10,625 bases of DNA from Acidiferrobacteraceae bacterium. GTDB taxonomy: Bacteria; Pseudomonadota; Gammaproteobacteria; Arenicellales; UBA868. Where the stretch lies: assembly GCA_002731295.1 (NCBI GenBank), contig PCBE01000016.1, forward strand, positions 1-10,625. The letters run 5' to 3'. Below the pieces are notes generated by a model. The model was given only the letters and a program-made list of their open reading frames with translations. It did not search any database and was not told where the DNA came from. Below are positions 1-6,761 of this stretch, in pieces (position 1 is the first letter of the stretch; each line of letters starts with the position of its first letter). Made by a program: the position numbers and the translations under genes.

Positions 1-270
1 CTCCATGGCATAAAATCGGGCCACTTCTATTCCTCTCAAGGCCCCTATATTCACAATATTCGAATCGAGGATAATGATGTTGTCGTCGACTGTTCGCCGG
101 CTAGCGTTGTAATCATCTCTGGTCGAGGCTCCAGATCCACTAAGGAGATCGGTAACGGCCTGACACGAGCTCGTTTACCACTTGCAGGATTTAGAGATGC
201 GCATTTTAGAATTACGGTAGTTGATGATAGGAATAGAAAAGCCTGGTCCAATCCTGTATGGCTGGACTAG
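1..270 (+). CDS. PHP-domain metallohydrolase (CehA/McbA-like), C-terminal fragment
   Basis: Frame 1 is open from the first base to a TAG at 268-270, giving the last 89 residues of a protein that starts left of the window. The tail reads as the C-terminal part of CehA/McbA-type PHP metallohydrolases: a GHFYSSQGP segment near residue 7, then short beta-strands, a GRGS turn, and the terminal motif RKAWSNPVWLD. From memory, family members end in a similar 'AWSNPIW' motif after a small beta-sandwich. The metal-binding His/Asp residues would lie upstream and cannot be checked. Such enzymes hydrolyse phosphoesters or, for the carbaryl hydrolases, carbamate esters; the substrate here is unknown. It reads in the same direction as the VOC gene 90 bases downstream, but an inverted repeat separates them. 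Assignment rests on recognition of the tail only. Confidence 0.7.
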   Translation, partial: LHGIKSGHFYSSQGPYIHNIRIEDNDVVVDCSPASVVIISGRGSRSTKEIGNGLTRARLPLAGFRDAHFRITVVDDRNRKAWSNPVWLD

Positions 271-277
271 ACTCACT

Positions 278-312
278 GGCGATGCAAATGTTGGTCAGCG
301 AAATTCATCGCC
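278..312 (+). repeat. Inverted repeat just after the PHP gene
   Basis: GGCGATG at 278-284 is perfectly complementary to CATCGCC at 306-312, with a 21-base loop. It starts 8 bases after the stop codon of the PHP gene, where a transcription end or 3'-protective hairpin would sit. It is followed by TAATTT rather than a solid U-tract, so as an intrinsic terminator it would be weak. A chance repeat is possible. Confidence 0.35.
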
Positions 313-360
313 TAATTTAAGCGTGACAACAACCCGGGATACGACAAAATAGGCGGATAC

Positions 361-825
361 ATGACCATCCCTACCAAAGCAACCGCAATCGGTATCAATC
401 ACATCGCTCTGGAGGTCGGCAATATCGCCGAGGCGCTGGCCTTTTACGGGAGTTTTCTCAATTTTACGATCACGAGTCAAACTGAGGATGCCGCTTTTAT
501 CTATTTCGGCGATCAGTTCATAAATTTTGCAAAAGGTAGAACCCAGGCATCCGATGAAAAACGCCACTTCGGAATTGCCGTAGATGACAAAGAACTGGTT
601 CGAAACACCCTGACCCAAATGGACGTTACCCTACTTGGGGGTCAATTCCTGGATTTTCTTGACCCCTGGGGTAACCGTATAGAAATCACCACCTACACCA
701 ATATCATGTTCAGTAAAACCACTGCCATTCTTCGAGGGATGGATATGGATCATCTCCAGAAAACAGACCAAGCCCTTGCCCAACTGAACAAGCATGGGCT
801 TGGTACACTCGATGATTCCAGGTAG
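361..825 (+). CDS. VOC superfamily (glyoxalase/dioxygenase fold) protein
   Basis: A 154-residue single-domain VOC protein, probably cytoplasmic. The opening strand GINHIALEV (residues 11-19) and the closing DPWGNRIEI (101-109) are the classic ends of a VOC module. Candidate metal ligands lie where the family places them: His14, His69 (in RHFGIAVDD) and Glu108. After the domain comes a roughly 40-residue helical tail (LRGMDMDHLQKTDQALAQLNK region) of the kind seen in a subset of VOC proteins. The fold covers glyoxalases, extradiol dioxygenases, epimerases and resistance proteins, so the reaction cannot be named. The ATG at 361 is preceded by AGGCGG at 351-356, a plausible ribosome site. The gene is followed by a 201-base gap before the lyase gene, so it may be its own unit. 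Confidence 0.85.
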   Translation: MTIPTKATAIGINHIALEVGNIAEALAFYGSFLNFTITSQTEDAAFIYFGDQFINFAKGRTQASDEKRHFGIAVDDKELVRNTLTQMDVTLLGGQFLDFLDPWGNRIEITTYTNIMFSKTTAILRGMDMDHLQKTDQALAQLNKHGLGTLDDSR

Positions 826-1026
826 AAACAATAGATCTACGCTACTTAGCCAGTCGATGCCATCGGAGGTTTGTTCGGCTAGCTACTGATTCGCGCTGAG
901 CGTATCAGACTGACTGTTAGTCAACCGATTCCAGCAGCACCAGTGCAAAGCAGTATGTACATTGCCTTAGAATTAGTTAAACTTTTACACCTAACTTGAG
1001 TTAGTGTTGTATTGAGGAATAATTTG
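826..1026 (+). promoter_or_regulatory. Non-coding region upstream of the lyase gene with two palindromes
   Basis: No convincing coding sequence lies here. Two compact inverted repeats stand out: TGACT-GTT-AGTCA at 911-923, and CTAACT-TG-AGTTAG at 991-1004, the latter ending 22 bases before the lyase ATG. Both have perfect arms. Their position suggests operators for a regulator controlling the lyase and possibly the downstream importer operon. The stretch around 960-1010 is AT-rich; TTGCCT at 962-967 could be a -35 element, but no good -10 lies at the right distance. A short hairpin CGAT-gcc-ATCG also occurs near 864-874. The regulatory role is inference. Confidence 0.4.
1014..1017 (+). promoter_or_regulatory. 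Ribosome binding site that fixes the lyase start
   Basis: GAGG at 1014-1017 lies 9 bases before the ATG at 1027. This favours that ATG over the in-frame TTG codons at 1012 and 1024: the first would overlap the site and the second would be closer to it and a rarer start. Confidence 0.6.
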
Positions 1027-1893
1027 ATGACAGAACTATCAGGCGTCTGTGTTCCAGTATGTACGCTCTTTAATGATGATGAGACCATCGATGAGCCAGG
1101 CTACTTATTGCACATTGATCGAATGATAGAAGCTAAAACCGATATTATCCTAGCCTGCGGAGGCACAGGCGAGTTTGCTTACCTGACCACCGAAGAAAAA
1201 CGTCGCTTAGTTGAGATCACCGGTAAACACATAGAAGCTCGTGCCAGTTTTATTGCACAGACGTCTGCTATCAGTTTGCGTGACACGATAGATGCAACCA
1301 AGCACGCAGCTGATCACGGGGCCGATGCGCTCATGATTCTACCTCCCTATTTCGAAGGGCCTGATGCTGCTGGTGTGTATCACCATTTTGAAAAAGTTGC
1401 GGAAGCCACCGACCTCCCAATCATGGTGTACAACATTCCGGTACATTCTGGTTTCGATATCACACCAGACTTCTTCAGCAAATTGTTAGAAATAGACAAC
1501 ATCAAATACATCAAAGACAGCACTGGGGATCTGGTACGCATTCAGGAACTGTTGCAGACCTCAGGAAAAGTTTTTAATGGCGGAGACCCCATAACCTATC
1601 CCGCTCTGGCTGCTGGCTGCGTCGGCTGCGTATGGGGAGCAATCAACTTCATTCCAGAAGAAGCAGTTGAACTCTATGCGTTAGTACAAGAAGGTAAGCT
1701 CAGGGAAGCGAATCAACTTTGGCAACGCTTATTACCTTCCCAACTGTTCATCTGGACACATGTCTACAACTCGGCTGTAAAAACTGCTGCAAATTATCGA
1801 GGGTTTGATGTGGGTCAGTGTCGAGCACCGGTACTGCCCCTGAGTAATCAGGACCTCTCTATACTGACTCAGAATCTAGACGAGATCGGTTAG
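1027..1893 (+). CDS. DapA/NAL-superfamily aldolase or lyase, not a typical DHDPS
   Basis: A 288-residue (beta/alpha)8 Schiff-base lyase of the dihydrodipicolinate synthase / N-acetylneuraminate lyase superfamily, of normal length. Visible landmarks are the substrate-carboxylate loop GGTGEF (residues 45-50), PPYF with Tyr108, the catalytic Tyr135 in VYNIP, and the Schiff-base Lys163 in YIKDSTGD. E. coli DapA has GTTGE and an Arg (R138) in YNVPSRTG; here the aligned residue is His140 in YNIPVHSG, and the first Thr of the loop is Gly. Loss of that Arg argues against aspartate-semialdehyde binding and so against lysine synthesis. Family members with other roles act on 2-oxo-acids such as dehydrated sugar acids or hydroxyproline-derived compounds. 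It lies 58 bases before the importer operon, which suggests a shared catabolic purpose. The ATG at 1027 is chosen over TTG 1012 because of the GAGG site. Confidence 0.85.
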   Translation: MTELSGVCVPVCTLFNDDETIDEPGYLLHIDRMIEAKTDIILACGGTGEFAYLTTEEKRRLVEITGKHIEARASFIAQTSAISLRDTIDATKHAADHGADALMILPPYFEGPDAAGVYHHFEKVAEATDLPIMVYNIPVHSGFDITPDFFSKLLEIDNIKYIKDSTGDLVRIQELLQTSGKVFNGGDPITYPALAAGCVGCVWGAINFIPEEAVELYALVQEGKLREANQLWQRLLPSQLFIWTHVYNSAVKTAANYRGFDVGQCRAPVLPLSNQDLSILTQNLDEIG

Positions 1894-1910
1894 ATCGTAC
1901 CGTTCTTTTT
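1887..1910 (+). terminator. Weak terminator-like hairpin at the end of the lyase gene
   Basis: CGGT (1887-1890) pairs with ACCG (1899-1902) around an 8-base loop that contains the stop codon, followed by TTCTTTTT at 1903-1910. The U-tract is good but the stem has only four pairs, so any termination would be partial. It could lower expression of the importer genes relative to the lyase, or be chance. Confidence 0.25.
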
Positions 1911-1951
1911 GCAACTATAGCGCTCCTTTTCCTTACTGACTCGTCTGTGCA

Positions 1952-2725
1952 ATGCTAACCGTAGACTCAATCAGCAAAAGCTTTGGCGGACTGACCGCCG
2001 TTAACAATTGCAGTTTTACCATCGAAGCTCATTCAATTACTGGCCTTATAGGTCCGAATGGCGCAGGAAAAACGACGATTTTTAACGTGATCGCAGGTGC
2101 TATGAAGCCCGATACTGGTGGGGTCCAATTTCAAGGGACGGATATTACTGGCCAACCTGCACATAAGTTATTCCACCTTGGAATCATGCGAACCTTTCAA
2201 ATTCCTCAAGAATTTTTCGCAATGACGGTCCTGGAAAACCTTATGGTAGTTCCAGCAGGACAGTCAGGCGAGAAACTATTCTATGCCCTGCTATCGCCTG
2301 GAAACGTTGCCGTGCGTGAGAAGGAAGTTCGTGACCGAGCAATAGATGTGCTGGATTTTCTACGCCTCACCCATGTGGCTGATGAACTCGCCGGTAATCT
2401 ATCTGGCGGCCAGAAAAAACTACTAGAACTCGGCCGTGCGATGATGGCTGACCCTGACATCGTATTGCTGGATGAACCAGGTGCAGGTGTCAATCCGACT
2501 TTGCTCGGCGATCTGGCGGCAATGATTGAACGTCTTAACAAAGAAAGAGATTACACATTTTGTATTATTGAGCACAACATGGATATGATTGCGCGACTGT
2601 GTGATCCCGTCATTGTTATGGTTGAAGGTGCAGTACTTATGCAGGGTGATATGAATACTGTACGCGCTGACCCTCGCGTATTAGATGCGTATCTTGGCGG
2701 CGATGTACACGGAACACCGAACTGA
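1952..2725 (+). CDS. livG: Liv-type (HAAT) ABC importer ATPase, LivG subunit
   Basis: The first of two ATP-hydrolysing subunits of a hydrophobic amino acid uptake (HAAT) ABC importer, working at the inner face of the cytoplasmic membrane. At 257 residues it matches the usual LivG size. It has Walker A GPNGAGKTT (34-42), the Q-loop in RTFQI with Gln83, signature LSGGQ (150-154), Walker B IVLLDEP (170-176) with Asp174/Glu175, and the switch His208 in IIEHNMD. The LivG-type longer helical insert and the GxGVNP stretch after Walker B are present. All catalytic motifs are intact. No clear Shine-Dalgarno precedes the ATG. It opens a tight four-gene unit and ends 3 bases before livF. Liv homologues carry branched-chain amino acids, but also amides, urea, aromatic acids and other small carboxylates, so the cargo is open. 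Confidence 0.95.
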   Translation: MLTVDSISKSFGGLTAVNNCSFTIEAHSITGLIGPNGAGKTTIFNVIAGAMKPDTGGVQFQGTDITGQPAHKLFHLGIMRTFQIPQEFFAMTVLENLMVVPAGQSGEKLFYALLSPGNVAVREKEVRDRAIDVLDFLRLTHVADELAGNLSGGQKKLLELGRAMMADPDIVLLDEPGAGVNPTLLGDLAAMIERLNKERDYTFCIIEHNMDMIARLCDPVIVMVEGAVLMQGDMNTVRADPRVLDAYLGGDVHGTPN

Positions 2726-2728
2726 CCG

Positions 2729-3433
2729 ATGCCTGTACTCAGCATAGAAAATTTATCGGGAGGCTACGGCGAGGCCGATATTCTCCATGGGGTCTCACTA
2801 GAAATAGATGCTGGTGAAATTGTCGTTGTAATTGGTCCAAATGGTGCGGGGAAATCTACGGCTATGAAAGCCGTATTTGGGCTATTGCGATTATCTGGCG
2901 GATCGGTTCATCTCGCCGGCGAAGAAATTACTAACATGGACCCCGCTGAAGTTGTTAACAAAGGTGTGTGCTATGTCCCTCAGACCAACAATGTATTTCC
3001 AACTTTAACCGTACACGAGAACCTCGAAATGGGTGCTTACATTCGAAAAGATGATTTTCGACCGCGCCTGGAGGAAATATATGAAATGTTTCCGCCACTG
3101 GCTGAAAAAAAGAGACAGGCAGCTGGAGAACTTTCCGGCGGCCAACGCCAGATGGTGGCTATGGGTAAAGCGTTGATGCTCGAGCCAACACTCCTAATGC
3201 TGGATGAACCTACAGCCGGCCTGAGCCCGATCTATCGCAATGAAATATTTCAAATCGTACGTCAAATCAACGACTCTGGAGTACCTATCCTGATGGTAGA
3301 ACAAAATGCCAAACAGTCCCTTGCTGTTGCTAGTCGAGGTTATGTTCTTGTTGACGGTCAGAATCGTACAACCGGCAAAGGAACTGATCTTTTGAACGAC
3401 CCCGAGATCGCAAAAATGTTTTTGGGCGGATAA
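2729..3433 (+). CDS. livF: Liv-type (HAAT) ABC importer ATPase, LivF subunit
   Basis: The partner ATPase of LivG, 234 residues, normal for LivF. Motifs in order: Walker A GPNGAGKST (36-44), Q-loop YVPQ with Gln85, signature LSGGQ (135-139), Walker B LLMLDEP (155-161) followed by TAGLSP, and switch segment MVEQNAK. Gln192 in that segment replaces the usual His; this is normal for LivF and not a defect. The ATG lies 3 bases after the livG stop and has no strong Shine-Dalgarno, so translational coupling is likely. It ends 10 bases before livH. Confidence 0.95.
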   Translation: MPVLSIENLSGGYGEADILHGVSLEIDAGEIVVVIGPNGAGKSTAMKAVFGLLRLSGGSVHLAGEEITNMDPAEVVNKGVCYVPQTNNVFPTLTVHENLEMGAYIRKDDFRPRLEEIYEMFPPLAEKKRQAAGELSGGQRQMVAMGKALMLEPTLLMLDEPTAGLSPIYRNEIFQIVRQINDSGVPILMVEQNAKQSLAVASRGYVLVDGQNRTTGKGTDLLNDPEIAKMFLGG

Positions 3434-3443
3434 CGATTCTAGA

Positions 3444-4334
3444 ATGGACTTTATTAATTTTTATCTAATCCCTGGCCTTGTCCTTGGCAGCATCTACGCG
3501 CTCGGCGCAATTGGTGTTTCGTTAGTCTTTGGGATTCTCAGGTTCGCTAATTTTGCTCACGGCGAGCTTATGCTGATCGGCGCTTATATTACCTACTCGC
3601 TGATGCAGTTTACCGGGCTACATCCCTTGATCGTGTTGCCCATTGCTATGTTATTCACCAGCTTGGTTGCTGTCGGTATTGATCACACCTTTTACAAACC
3701 TTTTCGTGCTTCTAAGTCCACCATTGTCATTGTTGCGTCATTTGGCATTGCGTTGATGGCTCGATCGGCCGTCCAAATTATCTGGGGTGTTGATACGTTT
3801 TCCTATTCATCCGGTCGCATACAAATGCCTATGATCCTATTCGATACACTGCGTCTTTCACATAAGCACGTGTGGATCGTCTGTTGTTCTGTAGCTCTGA
3901 TGACCGTTATACATTTGATCCTAACTCGTACCAGAACCGGCAAGGCTATGCGAGCAATGAGCGACTCTGCCGAATTGGCTAGACTAACTGGAATTAAAAC
4001 CGAGAACGTAGTGAAAGCCACCTGGGCTTTAGGTGCATCCCTTGCCACAGCCGCCGGCGTATTTCTAGGATGGGATTCGCACTTACACTCGATGATGGGC
4101 TTTTACATGTTGTTACCTATGTTTGCTGCTGCAATATTAGGTGGTATCGGACAACCTTATGGTGCGATGGCAGGTGGGCTCGTGGTTGGTCTTGCCGAAG
4201 AATTATCCGCATATCCCTGGATAGGTGATAGCCCACTGCTTTCACCGGCATACAAAGCTGGGGTGGCCTTTGCTCTGATGATCATCATGTTGATCTGGCG
4301 ACCCAGTGGACTGTTTAAAGGCAGGGTTTTCTAG
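3444..4334 (+). CDS. livH: Liv-type (HAAT) ABC importer permease, LivH subunit
   Basis: A 296-residue inner-membrane permease that pairs with LivM to form the transport channel. The N-terminal GLVLGSIYALGAIGVSLVFG helix (11-30) and the ILRFANFAHGELMLIGAY segment (31-48) are hallmarks of LivH. About eight hydrophobic segments can be seen. The cytoplasmic coupling loop that contacts the ATPase lies around 163-190 (RTGKAMRAMSDSAELARLTGI), and the family C-terminal RPSGLFKG is at 286-293. No truncation. The stop is immediately followed by one base and the livM ATG, so the two permeases are almost certainly co-translated. Confidence 0.95.
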   Translation: MDFINFYLIPGLVLGSIYALGAIGVSLVFGILRFANFAHGELMLIGAYITYSLMQFTGLHPLIVLPIAMLFTSLVAVGIDHTFYKPFRASKSTIVIVASFGIALMARSAVQIIWGVDTFSYSSGRIQMPMILFDTLRLSHKHVWIVCCSVALMTVIHLILTRTRTGKAMRAMSDSAELARLTGIKTENVVKATWALGASLATAAGVFLGWDSHLHSMMGFYMLLPMFAAAILGGIGQPYGAMAGGLVVGLAEELSAYPWIGDSPLLSPAYKAGVAFALMIIMLIWRPSGLFKGRVF

Positions 4335-4335
4335 T

Positions 4336-5289
4336 ATGGATTCAGCACAAGCCTATGGCTACATGCTGTACTTTGTCTCATTGATGACTATGGGCGGCAT
4401 TTACGCAATTATGTGCCTGGGCCTCAACATTCAATGGGGGTTTACTGGCCTCTTTAACGCGGGTATCGCTGGATTCTTTGCTATCGGCGCCTATGTCACG
4501 GCCATTCTGACCACAGCAGCGTCGACCTCTCATCTGGGAGGTTACGATTTGCCCGTCGCATTGGGCCTCATTAGCGCTATGGCCGTAACCGCAGTCATCG
4601 CATGGCTCGTTGGATTGCTTTGTATACGTCTAAGGAGTGACTATCTCGCAATCGCGACCATTGGAATTGGCGAGATCTTTCGCCTGATTCTGAAAAATGA
4701 AATCTGGGCCACTAACGGTGCACGGGGTATCGCTAAAATCCCTCTCCCCTTCGAAAACCTCAGCGAACCTTGGAACAAAATCGGCTTCATGATGCTAGTG
4801 TTGGTTATCGTCGCTGTATTCTATTTCTTGATTGAAAAAGCCCGTCTCGCACCCTGGGGTCGTTTAATGACAGCCATTCGAGAGAATGAATACTCTGCAA
4901 GAGCTGCCGGAAAAAATGTAGAACGAGTTCGTATTGAAGCGTTTGTCTGCGGTTCCGTACTAATGGGATTAGCGGGAGGACTTACGGCCCACTACATCAA
5001 ATTCATTGGACCAGGTGCAACAGAACCTTTGACAACAACATTCCTTGTTTGGGTTATGTTAATCGCCGGTGGGAGTGGTAATAACCGTGGCGCGATACTT
5101 GGGGCTTTTCTTCTATGGACAATTTGGTCATTTACCGAGGTACTCACTGGGCGCTTACCTGCAGAACTCGCTGTTAAAGCTGCCTATTTCAGAATATTCT
5201 TGATTGGATTGTTGTTACAGATCGTCCTGCAACGTTACGCAGGCGGTATTTTGCCTGAACGGCGACCTTCATTAAATATCAAGGCATAA
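4336..5289 (+). CDS. livM: Liv-type (HAAT) ABC importer permease, LivM subunit
   Basis: The second permease, 317 residues from the ATG at 4336. This is shorter than E. coli LivM but matches the common form without the N-terminal extension. Recognisable parts are GFTGLFNAGIAGFFAIGAY (35-53), LRSDYLAIATIGIGEIFRL (99-117), the ATPase-contacting loop PWGRLMTAIRENEYSARAAG (173-192), GGSGNNRGAILGAF (245-258), and a charged end RYAGGILPERR. An in-frame GTG at 4306 would extend it 10 residues into livH; I prefer 4336 because a GCAGGG site at 4321-4326 fits it and it directly follows the livH stop. It is the last gene of the operon: unlike many liv operons, no binding-protein gene follows on this strand. 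Confidence 0.94.
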   Translation: MDSAQAYGYMLYFVSLMTMGGIYAIMCLGLNIQWGFTGLFNAGIAGFFAIGAYVTAILTTAASTSHLGGYDLPVALGLISAMAVTAVIAWLVGLLCIRLRSDYLAIATIGIGEIFRLILKNEIWATNGARGIAKIPLPFENLSEPWNKIGFMMLVLVIVAVFYFLIEKARLAPWGRLMTAIRENEYSARAAGKNVERVRIEAFVCGSVLMGLAGGLTAHYIKFIGPGATEPLTTTFLVWVMLIAGGSGNNRGAILGAFLLWTIWSFTEVLTGRLPAELAVKAAYFRIFLIGLLLQIVLQRYAGGILPERRPSLNIKA

Positions 5290-5356
5290 GAACAATAGCA
5301 ATCAAGCCGACACTGTCATCACTAACCCGATGCGATTTATTCACGGTCTACAGGTC

Positions 5357-5387
5357 AAAAAAATAGCCCCCATTTACTGAGGGCTAT
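5357..5387 (-). terminator. Rho-independent terminator for the solute-binding protein gene
   Basis: Read on the minus strand, ATAGCCCTC pairs with GGGGGCTAT (nine pairs, one a G-U wobble) around a 7-base loop, AGTAAAT, and runs straight into seven T's (5357-5363, the first forming the stem base). It lies 30 bases after the stop of the minus-strand binding-protein gene. On the plus strand the hairpin has a C/A mismatch and is followed by CTTGTC, not a U-tract, so it should act mainly in the minus direction. Confidence 0.85.
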
Positions 5388-5416
5388 CTTGTCAAAGGAT
5401 AAAGACTATATGTAAC

Positions 5417-6628
5417 TTAGTCCATCAATGTTTCTACCCATTTTCCTCCGCTAACGACGTTCTTGCCGTAGACTCCACCGACATCACCATTTTCATCGAA
5501 CTCATGCACGCCTGCGATGCCTTGATAGTTGATATCTTTTCCAGCTGCGAGGAGAGCCTTCGCTTTAGCCCAATCTGCCGGTCCGACTTCAGCACCAGGA
5601 GCATTGGCCACAGCTCGCACATGAGCACTTAGATCTCGTGTCGCGCTACCCGCATGTTCCAACGCTAACGCGGCAACCATTACTGCATCCCAGGCTTGGG
5701 CGGTGTAAGGGTCAGATGGTCGATCAAACAGCCCTGCAAAGGTCTTAAAGTGGCTAGAAGATTGATCGGCTGTTCCTTTTGTAAAAACAGCATCACCGAG
5801 ATTATCGGCACCAATTTCATCAATCACTTCCTGCGCTATCATCCCATCTCCGCCAATAAACTTACCAAAAAATCCATTTTCTAGGCTTTGGCGCATAATC
5901 GTGATTCCGCTGCCATTGTAATACGCGAAAATGGCTAACGCTTCAGGACCACCGTTTGAAAGGGTTGCTAGCTCGGCTCGGTACGATGCCTTATTCGCCT
6001 CATGCATCTGATCGCCTGTGATCGTGCCACCGAGTTCCTTGAATGCTTTGACAAATACATCGTGAAGACCCGCGTTATAGTCGTCATTCGCATAAGTGGC
6101 AGCCAACTTCGAATACCCCATGCTTCTTGCCAATTTTGCAATTGTTACCCCCTGATACGCATCGGAGGGACAAACCCGGAATACCGAATCATTATCCTCA
6201 AGCCCTGTTATTGCAGGCGACGTTGCCGACGGTGAAATATTCACCACACCTGCTGGAATGGTTACAGCTTGGGTTGCGCCTATTGTCGCACCCGAACAAA
6301 TAGGCCCTACGATGATAGAAACCTGTTCCACATTAACCAGTTTAGTGGCTGCATCCACCCCAGCCTTCGCGTCACAGCCTGAGTCGCCGCTTGCCAACAC
6401 GAGGGTGTCACCACCCCACATCCCGCCGTTTGCATTTATGTGCGCTACGGCAGCTTGTTCAGCTTCAAGAATAACAGCAGCAAGATCTGGGATTGGTCCC
6501 GTCAACGCATTCATCGCACCAATCTTTACATCCCCGGCATAGGCTGGACTTGCCACAACCGATACGATCGCAGCTGCAGCCAACGAACGCTTCATTGCGC
6601 CCACTGTCTTTGTCATCATTTGTCTCAT
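5417..6628 (-). CDS. Periplasmic solute-binding protein of a Liv-type importer
   Basis: A 403-residue exported type I periplasmic binding protein (Peripla_BP_6/LivJ-like) that captures cargo for a Liv-type importer. Residues 1-31 form a Sec signal peptide: basic start with Lys13/Arg14, hydrophobic SLAAAAIVSVVAS core, and a PAYA cleavage end before GDVKIG. The mature protein begins with the lobe-1 strand KIGAMNALTGP. The ligand-contact stretch ISPSATSPAITG (from residue 131), typical of amino-acid-binding members, is present, as are Cys85, Cys111 and Cys153, two of which could form a disulfide. Start: a first ATG at 6634 is only 2 bases from the GAGG site, so the second at 6628 (8 bases) is chosen. 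It converges on livM, and its partnership with LivGFHM is inferred from adjacency. An upstream flavoprotein gene reads the same way. Confidence 0.92.
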   Translation of the reverse strand: MRQMMTKTVGAMKRSLAAAAIVSVVASPAYAGDVKIGAMNALTGPIPDLAAVILEAEQAAVAHINANGGMWGGDTLVLASGDSGCDAKAGVDAATKLVNVEQVSIIVGPICSGATIGATQAVTIPAGVVNISPSATSPAITGLEDNDSVFRVCPSDAYQGVTIAKLARSMGYSKLAATYANDDYNAGLHDVFVKAFKELGGTITGDQMHEANKASYRAELATLSNGGPEALAIFAYYNGSGITIMRQSLENGFFGKFIGGDGMIAQEVIDEIGADNLGDAVFTKGTADQSSSHFKTFAGLFDRPSDPYTAQAWDAVMVAALALEHAGSATRDLSAHVRAVANAPGAEVGPADWAKAKALLAAGKDINYQGIAGVHEFDENGDVGGVYGKNVVSGGKWVETLMD

Positions 6629-6636
6629 ACTCATAT

Positions 6637-6640
6637 CCTC
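6637..6640 (-). promoter_or_regulatory. Ribosome binding site of the binding-protein gene
   Basis: GAGG on the minus strand at 6640-6637 lies 8 bases before the ATG at 6628 but only 2 before the ATG at 6634. The spacing favours 6628 as the start. Confidence 0.55.
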
Positions 6641-6722
6641 ACACGTCTGTTTGGTTTATTAATCCGAGCCGCGCTGTTCGAAACCAGCACCGCTACTCCG
6701 TAATCATAGCATGTATTAAAGG

Positions 6723-6739
6723 GCTGATTCTCCATCAGC
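6723..6739 (-). terminator. Short hairpin after the flavoprotein gene
   Basis: GCTGAT (6723-6728) and ATCAGC (6734-6739) form a perfect 6-pair stem with a 5-base loop, 22 bases past the flavoprotein stop on the minus strand. It is followed on that strand by CCTTTAAT, a poor U-tract. It may be a weak terminator or attenuator between the flavoprotein and binding-protein genes. The 133 bases between these genes hold no other gene and no convincing promoter. Confidence 0.35.
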
Positions 6740-6761
6740 ACAAAGCCAATGAACCAGATAA

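Noticed and set aside
51..251. Minus-strand 66-codon frame at the left end
   Set aside because: The plus-strand frame open from base 1 ends in the recognisable PHP-hydrolase tail AWSNPVWL.
295..618. Minus-strand frame of 107 codons opposite the VOC gene
   Set aside because: It mirrors a gene with clear VOC motifs and metal ligands and shows no family features itself.
983..1000. SoxR box upstream of the lyase
   Set aside because: AACTTGAG at 993-1000 matches one half of the known SoxR palindrome, but the mirrored left half is absent; the actual symmetry is centred differently.
1012..1893. Lyase gene starting at TTG 1012
   Set aside because: The TTG overlaps the GAGG ribosome site at 1014-1017, and an ATG with proper spacing follows at 1027, where family-like sequence begins.
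1027..1893. Calling the lyase dapA (lysine biosynthesis)
   Set aside because: The substrate-binding Arg of DHDPS is His here, the loop is GGTGEF, and the neighbours are transport and oxidation genes.
4306..5289. livM starting at GTG 4306, overlapping livH by 29 bases
   Set aside because: The extra residues do not look like a LivM N-terminus, and the ATG at 4336 directly after the livH stop has a better-placed ribosome site.
5357..5387. Bidirectional terminator also ending the livM transcript
   Set aside because: On the plus strand the stem has a C/A mismatch and is followed by CTTGTC with no U-tract.
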